Of a DNA stretch of 43,615 nt, positions 1 through 8,339 are shown piece after piece (position 1 is the stretch's first letter; each line of letters begins with the position of its first letter). The stretch spans positions 1 through 43,615 of the forward strand of contig JAEUMT010000031.1 in the NCBI GenBank assembly GCA_016791365.1, given 5' to 3'. The position numbers were made by a program, and so were the translations under genes. Under the pieces are notes generated by a model. That model searched no databases and was not told the origin of the DNA. It saw only the letters and a list, made by a program, of their open reading frames with translations. The stretch is from Hyphomonadaceae bacterium. Its GTDB lineage: Bacteria > Pseudomonadota > Alphaproteobacteria > Caulobacterales > Aquidulcibacteraceae.

Positions 1-542
1 ACGATGCGGTCGCTATCCAGACGGCGCTAACGGGCAAGATCGCCGCCTGCGATGCAACCTGCGGCGATGCGCGCCGAGCACAACTCACGGCGGCGCACAC
101 GCAGCTTACGCAAGCATTGGACGCCCCCGCAGCGCCTGCCGCCGACCCGGCGACGACGGGTTGGAGTTTTCCAAGCGTTGAAGAAGGCCGCGCGGCGTAC
201 GCCGAAGCCGTCGGCATGATCAACCAGGAGCGTTACGCCGATGCGTTCGACGCCCTGGCGCGCACACACGAGGCGGTTGGCCCGCATCCGGATGTGCTAA
301 ACTATCTGGGCTTCACTTCACGCAAGCTCGGGCGCCTGGACGACGCGCTGGGTTATTATCGCGAGGCGTTGAGACTCGATCCGAATCATTTGGGGGCGAC
401 CGAATATCTGGGCGAGCTTTATATTCAGATGGGCGAACTGGAGCGTGCGCGCTCGCAACTGGCCCGGCTTGATGATCTGTGCGCGTACGGGTGCGCGCAA
501 CGTGAGGAGCTTGCACGCTGGATCGACGGCGCGTCTGAGTGA
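1..542 (+). CDS. TPR-repeat protein, 5' end outside window
   Basis: The frame that begins at base 3 is open back to the window edge, so the gene starts upstream and only its C-terminal 180 or so residues are here. A TTG at 117 could be a start but the upstream codons also read as ordinary protein, so I treat it as internal. The last 110 residues hold tetratricopeptide-like helices (for example DVLNYLGFTSRKLGRLDDAL followed by YYREALRLDPNHLGA and LGELYIQMGELERA), a fold that binds other proteins. A Cys-rich stretch (CDATC) precedes them. The stop codon overlaps the GTG start of the following cytochrome gene by four bases (GTGA), so the two are probably translated together and may act together in the periplasm. 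The specific partner is unknown. Confidence 0.75.
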   Translation, partial: DAVAIQTALTGKIAACDATCGDARRAQLTAAHTQLTQALDAPAAPAADPATTGWSFPSVEEGRAAYAEAVGMINQERYADAFDALARTHEAVGPHPDVLNYLGFTSRKLGRLDDALGYYREALRLDPNHLGATEYLGELYIQMGELERARSQLARLDDLCAYGCAQREELARWIDGASE

Positions 543-1438
543 AATTGCTTGCGCTGATGACGGCGCTCGCTTTGGGCGCCGCCACCCCTTCTGTGACCAT
601 ATTGCTGCGCGAGCAAGCCTGGATGCCAGATGCGCGGGCGCGCGCGTTTCTGGAAGAACCTGCCGAGTGCCTGGCGAGCCGCGAGCGCGCGGTTGAGATC
701 GGGCGGGCGCTTTTCCGGTCGCCGGCAATGCTGGGCGGGCCGGCGGCGCGGGCGGGACTTTCGTGCAATGCATGCCACAGCGGCGGGCGGCGCAATCCGC
801 ATTTCATGCTGCCCGAGCTGACCAACCGCGCCGGCGCGGCGGATGTCACCAGCGAGTGGTCGAGCAAAGTACGCGGCGATGGCATCGTCAATCCGCTGGA
901 CATCCCTGACCTCTCGGGCGTCACGCGGCGGGAGACGTTTGGCCGCGCGCGCGATCCTTCGCTTGAGCACTTCGTGCACGGCGTTGTTGTCGAGGAATTT
1001 CAGGGTCCCGAGCCGCAAGCGGAACTCACAGCCAGCATCATGGCGTATCTTCGGGCGCTGGACGAAGGCGAATGCGCACGGGGCATGGCGCCCGTGACGC
1101 TAACGTCTGCCACAGACGATGTACGGCGCGCTGTTGCAGCGGCGGACGGCGCCGATGCCGAGACGGCGCGCGTGGTGTTGCTGGCGGCGCAGGACGCCAT
1201 GGGGCGCCTCGTCGAGCGCCTGCCGGCGCAGCGATTTGCGCGCGAACGCCGCGCGTTTGAGGGATTGTCACGCGAGATCGGCGCCATGCGGACAGCCGAT
1301 GATGTCGGCGTCGCGATGGCGACAGCACTGCCAGGCTGGCGCGCGCGATTTGACGCTGTAGCGGCGCGCGTTGCGAGACGAGAGCGGCAGACGTACTTCA
1401 ACGAACGCACCCTGGCGCGGGCGTTGCGTCAGCCTTAG
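539..1438 (+). CDS. Secreted cytochrome c-like protein with one CxxCH haem site
   Basis: A 299-residue protein starting at GTG, with a hydrophobic N-terminus (residues 1-16) that looks like a Sec signal peptide. One covalent haem-binding motif, CNACH, lies near residue 77. The sequence around it (ALFRSPAMLG before, SGGRRNPHFMLPELTNR after) resembles the cytochrome-c-peroxidase/di-haem family, but only one CxxCH is present, so it should carry a single haem. The C-terminal 110 residues are Arg/Ala-rich and predicted helical with no motif I know. It overlaps the TPR gene by four bases and its stop codon overlaps the convergent miaA stop. Periplasmic electron transfer is inferred; a substrate cannot be named. 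Confidence 0.7.
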   Translation: MKLLALMTALALGAATPSVTILLREQAWMPDARARAFLEEPAECLASRERAVEIGRALFRSPAMLGGPAARAGLSCNACHSGGRRNPHFMLPELTNRAGAADVTSEWSSKVRGDGIVNPLDIPDLSGVTRRETFGRARDPSLEHFVHGVVVEEFQGPEPQAELTASIMAYLRALDEGECARGMAPVTLTSATDDVRRAVAAADGADAETARVVLLAAQDAMGRLVERLPAQRFARERRAFEGLSREIGAMRTADDVGVAMATALPGWRARFDAVAARVARRERQTYFNERTLARALRQP

Positions 1439-2349
1439 CTGAGACTATGGAGCGCCGTGGCGCAACGTTGCGCAAGATCAGTCTCGGTAATGCGCGGCCA
1501 GTCCGACATCTGGTTGGCGATCCAGGTGAACTGGCGCTTGGCATAGCGGCGCGTATCGCGTTGGCCGATTTCGGCGGCAGATTCCAACGACACCTCGCCG
1601 CGAAGGTAGGCGCCAAGCGCGGGCGCGCCGTGGGCCTTCACCGCAGGCAAGGTTGAATCGAGATTGCGGGCCGCGAAAGCGCGCACTTCTTCGAGGGCGC
1701 CCTGTTCCAACATGTTCTCGAAGCGCCTGTTGATTGCGGCGTAAAGCGCGGCTCGATCCGGCGTGAGCGCGAGACCCCGCCATTCGGAAGGCGCGACAGC
1801 AGGTCTTGTGTGAGCTTGGAACGAGGCGATGCTCTCACCCGTCGTCTCGATAACTTCAAGCGCGCGGATAATGCGCGGCGCATCGTTGGGTTCGAGGCGC
1901 GCCGCGGTTTGCGGATCGAGGCGGGAAAGAGCAGCGTGCAGCGCCGACGCGCCTTCCTTTTCGACACGAGCTTGCAACGCGGCGCGCAACCCGGGATCGA
2001 TGTCGGGCATCTCGGCCAGGCCGTGCGTCAGCGCCTTAAAGTAGAGCCCGGTTCCGCCCACGAGGATTGGCGTTTTATCGCGCTGGCGAATTTGCGCGAT
2101 GGCCGCGAGGGCATCCGTAAGCCAGCGGCCCGTCGAATAGCGTTCGGCGGCGTCAACATGGCCGTAAAGGTGGTGCGGAGCTTGCGCCTCCTCAGCCAGG
2201 GAGGGACGGGCGGTGAGAATGCGAAAGTCGCGATAGACTTGCATGCTGTCGGCATTGACGATTTCGCCACCGATACGCTCAGCCACGGCCAATGCCAGGG
2301 CGGACTTGCCGCTCGCGGTTGGGCCCATGATGAGGAGCAAAGGCTTCAT
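1435..2349 (-). CDS. miaA: tRNA dimethylallyltransferase
   Basis: MiaA transfers a dimethylallyl group from DMAPP to N6 of A37 in tRNAs that read codons beginning with U, which stabilises codon-anticodon pairing. The 304-residue protein shows the family P-loop GPTASGKS at residues 8-15, the DSMQVYRD segment, the LVGGTGLYFKAL motif and the QRDTRRYAKRQFTWI C-terminal tRNA-contact region. I start it at the ATG whose product begins MKPLLLIMGPTASGK; the frame stays open 28 codons further upstream, but that extension is Arg-rich and runs into serB. It is divergent from serB with 50 bp between the starts, and convergent with the cytochrome gene with overlapping stop codons. Confidence 0.95.
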   Translation of the reverse strand: MKPLLLIMGPTASGKSALALAVAERIGGEIVNADSMQVYRDFRILTARPSLAEEAQAPHHLYGHVDAAERYSTGRWLTDALAAIAQIRQRDKTPILVGGTGLYFKALTHGLAEMPDIDPGLRAALQARVEKEGASALHAALSRLDPQTAARLEPNDAPRIIRALEVIETTGESIASFQAHTRPAVAPSEWRGLALTPDRAALYAAINRRFENMLEQGALEEVRAFAARNLDSTLPAVKAHGAPALGAYLRGEVSLESAAEIGQRDTRRYAKRQFTWIANQMSDWPRITETDLAQRCATALHSLS

Positions 2350-2399
2350 GCGGCGTTGCAGTAGCGCATGAGCGGCCCCTGCCCTAGAGGGTACAAGCA

Positions 2400-3293
2400 A
2401 TGACCGCGCACGCTCTCGTCTTTGTCGCTTCACCCGAGAACAAGCCTGCTTACCGCGAGGCGCTGCTGATGCTCGGTCGCGTGGCGCTCAATCGGAAACT
2501 GCCGCCGCCGGATGTGCTTTCCGGTTGGGAAAGCGCGCAATGGATATATCAAGACGTCGACTCTGAGTTGCGCCAGGAAGCCGCGGCCGCTGTCGCCGAA
2601 ATGCCGGTGGATTGGGCGCTCGTGCCGGTCGAGGGACGACGCAAGAAACTCCTCATCGCCGACATGGATTCGACAATCATCAATGTAGAATGCCTGGATG
2701 AGCTGGCGGATTTCGCCGGCATCAAGGCGGAGATCGCAGCCATCACCGAGCGGGCAATGCGCGGCGAACTGGAATTTGAACCGGCTTTGCGCGAGCGAGT
2801 CGGCAAGCTGAAAGGTTTGGCGCTGGATGCGCTGCAAAAGACATACAACGAGCGCGTGCGACTAAACCCGGGCGCCGCAACTTTTGTGAAGACGATGGCG
2901 GCGCATGGCGCGCGCTGTGTGCTCGTGTCGGGCGGATTCACGTTCTTTACCTCGCGCGTCGCGGATACGGCGGGCTTCCATGCGAACCGCGCGAATGTCC
3001 TGCTGGACGATGGCGCGGCGCTGACAGGCGAAGTGCAAGAGCCGATCCTGGGGCGCAAGGCCAAGCTGGACGCAATGCGCGCAGAGGCAGCCATGCTCAA
3101 AATCAACGACAAAGACGTGCTGGCAATCGGCGACGGCGCCAATGATCTGGATATGATCAAGGCTGCGGGACTTGGCATTGCATATCGCGCAAAACCGCTG
3201 GTCGCGGCGGAAGCCGACGCGAAGATCGATTACATGAACCTGGAAGCCGCATTGTTCTTCCAGGGGTACCGGCGGGGAGAGTTCGCATCATGA
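2400..3293 (+). CDS. serB: Phosphoserine phosphatase
   Basis: SerB removes phosphate from O-phospho-L-serine, the last step of serine biosynthesis. The 297-residue protein has an N-terminal ACT-like region of about 80 residues and then a HAD-type phosphatase domain. The motifs are DMDSTII (nucleophile Asp88, acid Asp90), VSGGFTFFT (motif II Ser), the Lys in GRKAKLD, and GDGANDLDM (motif IV metal Asp residues). Length and order match bacterial SerB. The ATG is 50 bp from the divergent miaA start. Its stop overlaps the ATG of the next lipoprotein gene (ATGA), so the two are co-transcribed. Confidence 0.95.
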   Translation: MTAHALVFVASPENKPAYREALLMLGRVALNRKLPPPDVLSGWESAQWIYQDVDSELRQEAAAAVAEMPVDWALVPVEGRRKKLLIADMDSTIINVECLDELADFAGIKAEIAAITERAMRGELEFEPALRERVGKLKGLALDALQKTYNERVRLNPGAATFVKTMAAHGARCVLVSGGFTFFTSRVADTAGFHANRANVLLDDGAALTGEVQEPILGRKAKLDAMRAEAAMLKINDKDVLAIGDGANDLDMIKAAGLGIAYRAKPLVAAEADAKIDYMNLEAALFFQGYRRGEFAS

Positions 3294-4081
3294 AGCGCTT
3301 GATGATTGCCGCGGCGTTGCTCGCCTGTGCGTGCACGCCGCCGGTCACGGAGGAAGCCGTGAACACGGCGGAGCCCTCCCTGCCCGGCGTGACCTTGCCC
3401 GTCGCGGATCAGGCCGGAAATCGCATGGAGGCCTTATCGCAGACCAGCGAGCGCTGGTGCACGGGCGATGGCGTCTGGTGCGCTGTGAACGACGGCGTCG
3501 GTGTCGCCGTGACCAAGGGCGGCGAAAGCGTTGGCATGATCCATGTCGCCGAGCCCGCGGACGGCGATAGCTGGGAAGCGTGGCCCGTGATCGTTCGCAT
3601 CGGACGCGACGACAATAGCGTCCTCCTTGGCGTCACGCAGACAACGCATCAAATGTATTCGGGCGGCGGCGGGCAAGCGACGCAGCTCGTGCTCTATGCC
3701 GTCGCCGGCGGCGCCGCGAACGAAGTCGTGAGGATGCCGCTGGGCGCGACTGCGGACATACGCGCCTGCTTTAGCGAGGATGATGAAAGGCAACGGGCCG
3801 GCGCCTGTCACGACCAATACACGTTCGCAACACGCATCAGTTTGGATGAAGGCGTCGCCGAAGGCGCGCCGCGCATCATGCTGGAAACCGCGGCCGGCTC
3901 CTTCCCCGGACGCGTGACGCGCAACGCGGATTCGCTTGCCGCTGCGCCACTGACGCAAGCCGATCTGGTATGGGCGCAGGACGAGACGTGTTCATATCGC
4001 CGCACTTATTCGCGTGGCGCCGACGGTCTATATACGCCGGATCAACCGCTGCCAGCGTGCGCGGACTATCTGGAGCCCTAA
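3290..4081 (+). CDS. Putative lipoprotein of unknown function
   Basis: A 263-residue protein with a short lipoprotein signal: basic start, hydrophobic core and a lipobox L-L-A-C with the modified Cys at residue 13. The mature part is acidic and has six or more further cysteines in pairs (WCTGDGVWC, CFSEDDERQRAGAC and later CSYRR and PAC), which points to disulfides in the periplasm. I do not recognise the family. It overlaps serB by four bases and is followed with no gap by a HAD hydrolase gene, so it sits in the middle of a three-gene unit, although nothing links it to serine metabolism. Confidence 0.7.
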   Translation: MKRLMIAAALLACACTPPVTEEAVNTAEPSLPGVTLPVADQAGNRMEALSQTSERWCTGDGVWCAVNDGVGVAVTKGGESVGMIHVAEPADGDSWEAWPVIVRIGRDDNSVLLGVTQTTHQMYSGGGGQATQLVLYAVAGGAANEVVRMPLGATADIRACFSEDDERQRAGACHDQYTFATRISLDEGVAEGAPRIMLETAAGSFPGRVTRNADSLAAAPLTQADLVWAQDETCSYRRTYSRGADGLYTPDQPLPACADYLEP

Positions 4082-4723
4082 TTGAAATTGCCGCGCAAGC
4101 CGCGCGCCGTCGTGTTCGACCTCGATGGCACGCTGATCGATTCAGAAGCGCTCGTGAAGGAAGCGCATTTCGCCGCGTGCGACCACATGGGCGTGACGAT
4201 GACCGACGCGCAATTTCTTTCGCTGGTGGGCTTGCATCGCGAAGCAAACGATCTGCAGCTCAAAGGCTATTACGGCGATGATTTCCCGCTGGAGCATTTC
4301 ATCGGGCTAACACGCGCGCATGTCGGCGATCGGGTGGCGCCGCTGAAGGCGGGCGCGGCTGAGTTGATGAATGAACTCGACGCGCTCGCCCTGCCCTTCG
4401 GTCTAGCGACATCGTCGCGACGGCCTTGGGTGGAGAAGCACTTTACCGCGTACGCGCTGGCGCCGCGGTTTCGCGTGGTGGTGACACGCCAAGATGTGAC
4501 CGAGGGCAAGCCGCACCCGGAGCCATACCTGCAGGCGTCACGGCTGTTGGGCGCGGCGCCCGAGGACGTGCTGGCGCTGGAAGATTCATACGCCGGCGTG
4601 ACAGCGGCGCACGCGGCCGGATGCATGACCGTGATGGTGCCCGACCTGCTCACGGCCACAGACGAGATGCGCGCGCGGGCGCTCATCGTCGCCTCGCTCA
4701 ACGACGTTCGCGCGTTGCTCTAG
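4082..4723 (+). CDS. HAD-superfamily hydrolase, beta-phosphoglucomutase-like
   Basis: A 213-residue HAD hydrolase with the VFDLDGTLIDSE motif (nucleophile Asp13, acid Asp15) and an alpha-helical cap between motifs I and II. Motif II is in LATSSRRPW, the motif III Lys is in VTEGKPHPEPYL, and motif IV is in LALEDSYAGV. This is subfamily IA, which covers phosphoglycolate phosphatases, beta-phosphoglucomutases and sugar-phosphatases; the exact substrate cannot be told. The start is a TTG placed directly after the stop of the lipoprotein gene. The stop overlaps the convergent degP stop codon. Confidence 0.85.
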   Translation: MKLPRKPRAVVFDLDGTLIDSEALVKEAHFAACDHMGVTMTDAQFLSLVGLHREANDLQLKGYYGDDFPLEHFIGLTRAHVGDRVAPLKAGAAELMNELDALALPFGLATSSRRPWVEKHFTAYALAPRFRVVVTRQDVTEGKPHPEPYLQASRLLGAAPEDVLALEDSYAGVTAAHAAGCMTVMVPDLLTATDEMRARALIVASLNDVRALL

Positions 4724-6132
4724 CTGCGCGCCTGCAAGCGACGATAGGTTACGCCGCCGTCGCGATTGATCCGCGCGACGATGGCGTGCTCGCCGTCAGC
4801 GGCGCGACCGGCAATGGCGCGCGCGGCCGCGATGGTGTCGGTCTGTTCGCGACCAATGGCTTCAATCACGTCGCCGGCGCGCAGCACGCCCTCATTCTCG
4901 GCGCCGACATCGACCGAAAGCACAACAAGGCCCCGCACGTCAGGTTCAATCTGGAATTCTTCGCGCAAGCTCGCGTCGAGTTCGGACAGAGCGATGCCGA
5001 AGATGCGGCCGCCCCGCGGACCGCCATCGCGCCGGGGCGCCGCGCCACCCTCTTCCCCTGCAACGCGCGCGCCGCCGCCGGTTTCTTCAAGACGTTCGAT
5101 GTGCGCGGTGACTTGCATGCGGCGGCCGTCGCGAACGATATCGACCAGCACGTCAGTTCCGACCTGCGCCTCTCCAACCATGCGCGTCAGCGCGCGGCTA
5201 TCGGCAATTTCGCGGCCGTTGAAACGAACGACAATGTCGCCGGGGCGCAGACCCGCTTGCGCGGCGGGGCCGTTGGGCGTGATGCGCGTCACGACGGCGC
5301 CGGTTTCGCCATCATATCCGGCGCGGTCAGCGGCGGCGCGATTGAGATTAGCCAAACGCACGCCAAGCCAGCCGCGGCGAATTTCGCCGTAACGGGTAAT
5401 CTGATCAACGACCGGGCGCACGATCGACGTTGGCGTGGCGAAGCCGACGCCGACACTGGCGCCTGTCGGCGAGACGATCGCGGTGTTGACGCCGATGACT
5501 TCGCCGTCAGTGTTGAAGAGCGGACCGCCTGAATTACCGCGATTAATGGCGGCGTCGGTTTGAATGAAATCGTCATAGCGGCCCGCGTCGATATTGCGGT
5601 TGCGGGCGCTGACAACGCCAACGCTAAGCGAGCCGCCGAGTCCAAAGGGGTTGCCAATCGCCATGACGATGTCGCCAACGCGGGCGGTGTCGCTGTCGCC
5701 CATCTCGACGTATGGCAGCGGCGCGCCGGCGTGGACGCGGAGCACGGCGATGTCGGTCGCCGGATCGCGGCCGACGACGGTCGCTTCGTAGCGACGGCCG
5801 TTCTGCAGGATGACTTCGATCGCGTCAGCAGATTCAATAACGTGGTTGTTGGTGACAACGACACCATCCGGAGAAACGATGAATCCAGAGCCAAGCGATG
5901 TAATCTGTGCGCCGCCCTCGCCCAGACCTTCGTTCAAGCGCTCCATCGGCGAACCGGGTGGAAAGCGCGGCAGGTCATCGACGCCTTCCACGCGCTGGCT
6001 TGTCGCGATGTTGACGACAGCCGGCGAGAGCCGGTCGTTCAGATCGGCGAAGCCGTCCGCCGGAAGGCGCGATTGCGCCAGCGCGGGGGCGGCGAGAGCG
6101 AAAATGGCAATGGCGGAAAGAATGGCGCGCAT
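4720..6132 (-). CDS. degP: Do/HtrA-family periplasmic serine protease
   Basis: Periplasmic protease/chaperone that degrades misfolded envelope proteins. The 470-residue protein has a Sec signal peptide (cleavage after ALA near residue 19) and a trypsin-like domain whose triad is His97 (TNNHV), Asp127 (ATDIAV) and Ser201 (GNSGGP). Two PDZ domains follow, at roughly 255-345 and 370-465. A disordered Gly/Arg-rich linker with GGGARVAGEEGG separates the PDZ domains. It is the last gene of the hflK-hflC-degP order, 126 bp after hflC, with a large inverted repeat in the gap. The same order is common in alphaproteobacteria and joins inner-membrane (FtsH-HflKC) and periplasmic quality control. Confidence 0.93.
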   Translation of the reverse strand: MRAILSAIAIFALAAPALAQSRLPADGFADLNDRLSPAVVNIATSQRVEGVDDLPRFPPGSPMERLNEGLGEGGAQITSLGSGFIVSPDGVVVTNNHVIESADAIEVILQNGRRYEATVVGRDPATDIAVLRVHAGAPLPYVEMGDSDTARVGDIVMAIGNPFGLGGSLSVGVVSARNRNIDAGRYDDFIQTDAAINRGNSGGPLFNTDGEVIGVNTAIVSPTGASVGVGFATPTSIVRPVVDQITRYGEIRRGWLGVRLANLNRAAADRAGYDGETGAVVTRITPNGPAAQAGLRPGDIVVRFNGREIADSRALTRMVGEAQVGTDVLVDIVRDGRRMQVTAHIERLEETGGGARVAGEEGGAAPRRDGGPRGGRIFGIALSELDASLREEFQIEPDVRGLVVLSVDVGAENEGVLRAGDVIEAIGREQTDTIAAARAIAGRAADGEHAIVARINRDGGVTYRRLQARS

Positions 6133-6157
6133 GAGTCGGAGGGTAACGGGCCTATTG

Positions 6158-6252
6158 GGCAGTCGGCAATCGGCGGTCGGCAGTCGGGAGCACGCAAATC
6201 GTGGGCAAAAGCCGCGCTCTGCCCCGTTGCCGACTGCCGATTGCCGACTGCC
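6158..6252. repeat. Inverted repeat in the hflC-degP gap
   Basis: Two 25-base arms, 6158-6182 and 6228-6252, are reverse complements with about two mismatches and are separated by 45 bases. Each arm is built of repeated AGTCGGC/AATCGGC units. It fills nearly the whole space between the hflC stop and the degP start, so the transcript can form a long hairpin there. Confidence 0.8.
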
Positions 6253-6258
6253 GTCGTT

Positions 6259-7107
6259 TTAGCCGCCCCTTCGGCGCTGCATGTAGCGGAAGAAGTCGCT
6301 ATCGGGCGCGATCACGATTGGGGTGTCGGCGTCGAGCGCGTAGTCGTAGGCGCGCATCGAGCGGTAGAACGCCGCAAATTCCGGATCCCGACCGTAGGCG
6401 CGCGCAAAGATACGGGCGCGTTCGGCTTCGCCCTGACCCCGGGTGCGCTCGGACTCTTCTTGCGCGGTCGCGCGGATGATGGCGGCGTCGCGTTCGCCTT
6501 CGGCGCGGATGCGGCCGGCGACTTGCTGACGCTCCGAGCGCATACGCTCGTAAACGCGCTCTTGGGTTTCCGGCGGCAGATCGGCTTGGCGAATGCGGAC
6601 GTCGACGACGCGGACGCCGAGTTCACCGGCGACGGCGGCATTGAGGTCATTCTCGATCGCTTGCATCAATTCCGAACGGCGCCCTGAAATGATGTCGTCC
6701 GAGCCTGCGCCGCCGAGAACACGGCGCATTGCCGCTTCGGTGAAGGTTTCGAGACGCGACATGCCGGCCGCCTCATTGAACACGCTCTGATAAAAGCGGC
6801 GCGGATCGGTGATCTGCCAGCGCACGACGGCGTCAACGATCAAGCGCTCCTGATCGGAGGCGACGATCGGCTGGCCCTCGAGCGTCAGGCCAATGTTGCG
6901 GCGGTCGTAGTCCACCACGCTCTCGACAAACGGCATCTTCAAATAGACGCCGGGTTGATTGGTGCCCGGGGCGTTGATGACGCGCTGGTATTCGCCAAAG
7001 CGCAGCACAATCGCCTGGTGATCCTGGCGAACAATGAAGACCGAGTTCAGCAGAACGATCAACAGCAGCAGCACGCCGCCGACGATAAATGGCACAGAGC
7101 GCGTCAT
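6259..7107 (-). CDS. hflC: HflC, SPFH-domain modulator of FtsH
   Basis: HflC forms with HflK a large inner-membrane complex that surrounds and restrains the FtsH protease. The 282-residue protein has a single N-terminal membrane anchor (VGGVLLLLIVLLNSVFIV, residues 9-26) and then an SPFH/band-7 domain starting at DHQAIVLRFGEY. A long charged helical region follows (MRSERQQVAGRIRAEGERDA, then EEGERTR-like repeats), and the C-terminus carries the family ADTPIVIAPDSDFFRYM segment. Its ATG overlaps the hflK TGA by four bases (ATGA), a classical coupled pair. Confidence 0.93.
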   Translation of the reverse strand: MTRSVPFIVGGVLLLLIVLLNSVFIVRQDHQAIVLRFGEYQRVINAPGTNQPGVYLKMPFVESVVDYDRRNIGLTLEGQPIVASDQERLIVDAVVRWQITDPRRFYQSVFNEAAGMSRLETFTEAAMRRVLGGAGSDDIISGRRSELMQAIENDLNAAVAGELGVRVVDVRIRQADLPPETQERVYERMRSERQQVAGRIRAEGERDAAIIRATAQEESERTRGQGEAERARIFARAYGRDPEFAAFYRSMRAYDYALDADTPIVIAPDSDFFRYMQRRRGG

Positions 7108-8222
7108 TGGCCGGCTCCTGGTTGAGCCGTGGCTGGGGCGTTGCGGCGGATCATGCCATCGAGCGGCAGGTACGGCACCGCGCCGCCACGTTGATCGAGG
7201 ATGACCAAATTGCCGCGCTGATACACGCGCTCCATGGTTTCGAGGTAGAGGCGGTCACGCGTCACTTGCGGCGCCTGGCGATATTCGCTGTGCACGGCGA
7301 TAAAGCGCTCCGCTTCACCCGTGGCTTCGCGGACGACGCGCTCGCGATAGCCTTGCGCTTCGTTGACAATGCGCGAGGTGTCGCGGTTGGCGTTGTTGAT
7401 CAGCGTCTCGGCGTCCTGGCCGGCGTTGACGACATCGTTGAACGCTTCGATCACGGCTGACGGCGCAGCCGCGCGCAGGAGCTGTATTTGAAGCACCTGC
7501 ACGCCGGATTGGTATTCATCCAGTGTCGCCTGCATCAGCGCCTCGACGCCCTCTTCGACGGCGCCACGCTCGGTGGTGATGATGGGTTCGAGTTGACGGC
7601 GGCCGATCACTTCGCGCATCGCGCTTTCGGCGACTTGGCGGACGGCCTCATCCGGATCGCGTACGTTGAACACGAAGGCGCGCACGTCTTTGACGTTATA
7701 GACGACGCGAAAGTGGATCTCGGCGATGTTGCGGTCGCCAGTGATCATCAAGCTTTCTTCCGGATTATCGTTGGCGACGTTGGCGCGCGGCGACTCAAAA
7801 CCGATTTCGGCGGTGCGCTGTCCAGTGACATTGACGACCTGACGTCCTTCGATCGGCGCCGGCAAGTGGAAGTGAATGCCCGGGCCCGTCGAACGATTGA
7901 ACTTGCCTACGCGGGTGATGACGGCTTGCTCGCCTTCATCGACTGTATAGACGCCGGTGGCGAGCCAGCCGATCACGAGCAAACCGGCGATCAGCGGCCA
8001 CTGCAAACCACGGCGGCCCGAACGCGGACCACCGCCGCCCGACCCGCCGCCTCCGAAGAAGCGTTCCCGCCACTGGCGGAAGAGATCATCAAGGTCCGGA
8101 CCTGTGGGCGGTTGCGGCGAACGCGGTGGTTGCTGTTGGCCCCACGGCTTGCGCGGACCACTGCCCCACGGACCTTGGCCGCCGCTTCGCGGCGGACCGC
8201 CCGATTGGTCATTCCACGGCAT
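7104..8222 (-). CDS. hflK: HflK, SPFH-domain modulator of FtsH
   Basis: Partner of HflC in the FtsH-HflKC complex. The 372-residue protein begins with a cytoplasmic Gly/Pro-rich tail (residues 1-70, including GGGGSGGGG), typical of HflK. A membrane helix (LIAGLLVIGWLATGVYTV) and the band-7 domain follow, from DEGEQAVITRVGKF. The central segment GLDALMQATLDEY and the NRDTSRIVNEAQGYRERVV helix match the family. It is the first gene of the operon; 117 bp separate its start from the divergent mrp start, so the operon promoter must lie there. Confidence 0.93.
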   Translation of the reverse strand: MPWNDQSGGPPRSGGQGPWGSGPRKPWGQQQPPRSPQPPTGPDLDDLFRQWRERFFGGGGSGGGGPRSGRRGLQWPLIAGLLVIGWLATGVYTVDEGEQAVITRVGKFNRSTGPGIHFHLPAPIEGRQVVNVTGQRTAEIGFESPRANVANDNPEESLMITGDRNIAEIHFRVVYNVKDVRAFVFNVRDPDEAVRQVAESAMREVIGRRQLEPIITTERGAVEEGVEALMQATLDEYQSGVQVLQIQLLRAAAPSAVIEAFNDVVNAGQDAETLINNANRDTSRIVNEAQGYRERVVREATGEAERFIAVHSEYRQAPQVTRDRLYLETMERVYQRGNLVILDQRGGAVPYLPLDGMIRRNAPATAQPGAGQ

Positions 8223-8339
8223 TGATTGGTTTCCCCGCCTTCTGCTGGTTTCGCGCGCGCCACTTCCGGGCGGCCGAGACGGGAGCTTGCCGTGCTCCCA
8301 TGCGCGCCGATATGTGGCCCCTGTGCTAAGGGATCAAGC

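Noticed and set aside
4426-5532. 368-residue frame overlapping the HAD and degP genes
   Set aside because: It shifts frame against one and is antisense to the other; the translation is low complexity.
6158-6252. CRISPR array from the repeated AGTCGGC/AATCGGC units
   Set aside because: The units are adjacent short words inside two palindrome arms, without regular spacers and without cas genes.
5560-6687. 375-residue open frame on the plus strand opposite degP and hflC
   Set aside because: It runs across two real genes and their repeat-filled gap on the antisense strand; GC bias keeps stops rare. No motif.
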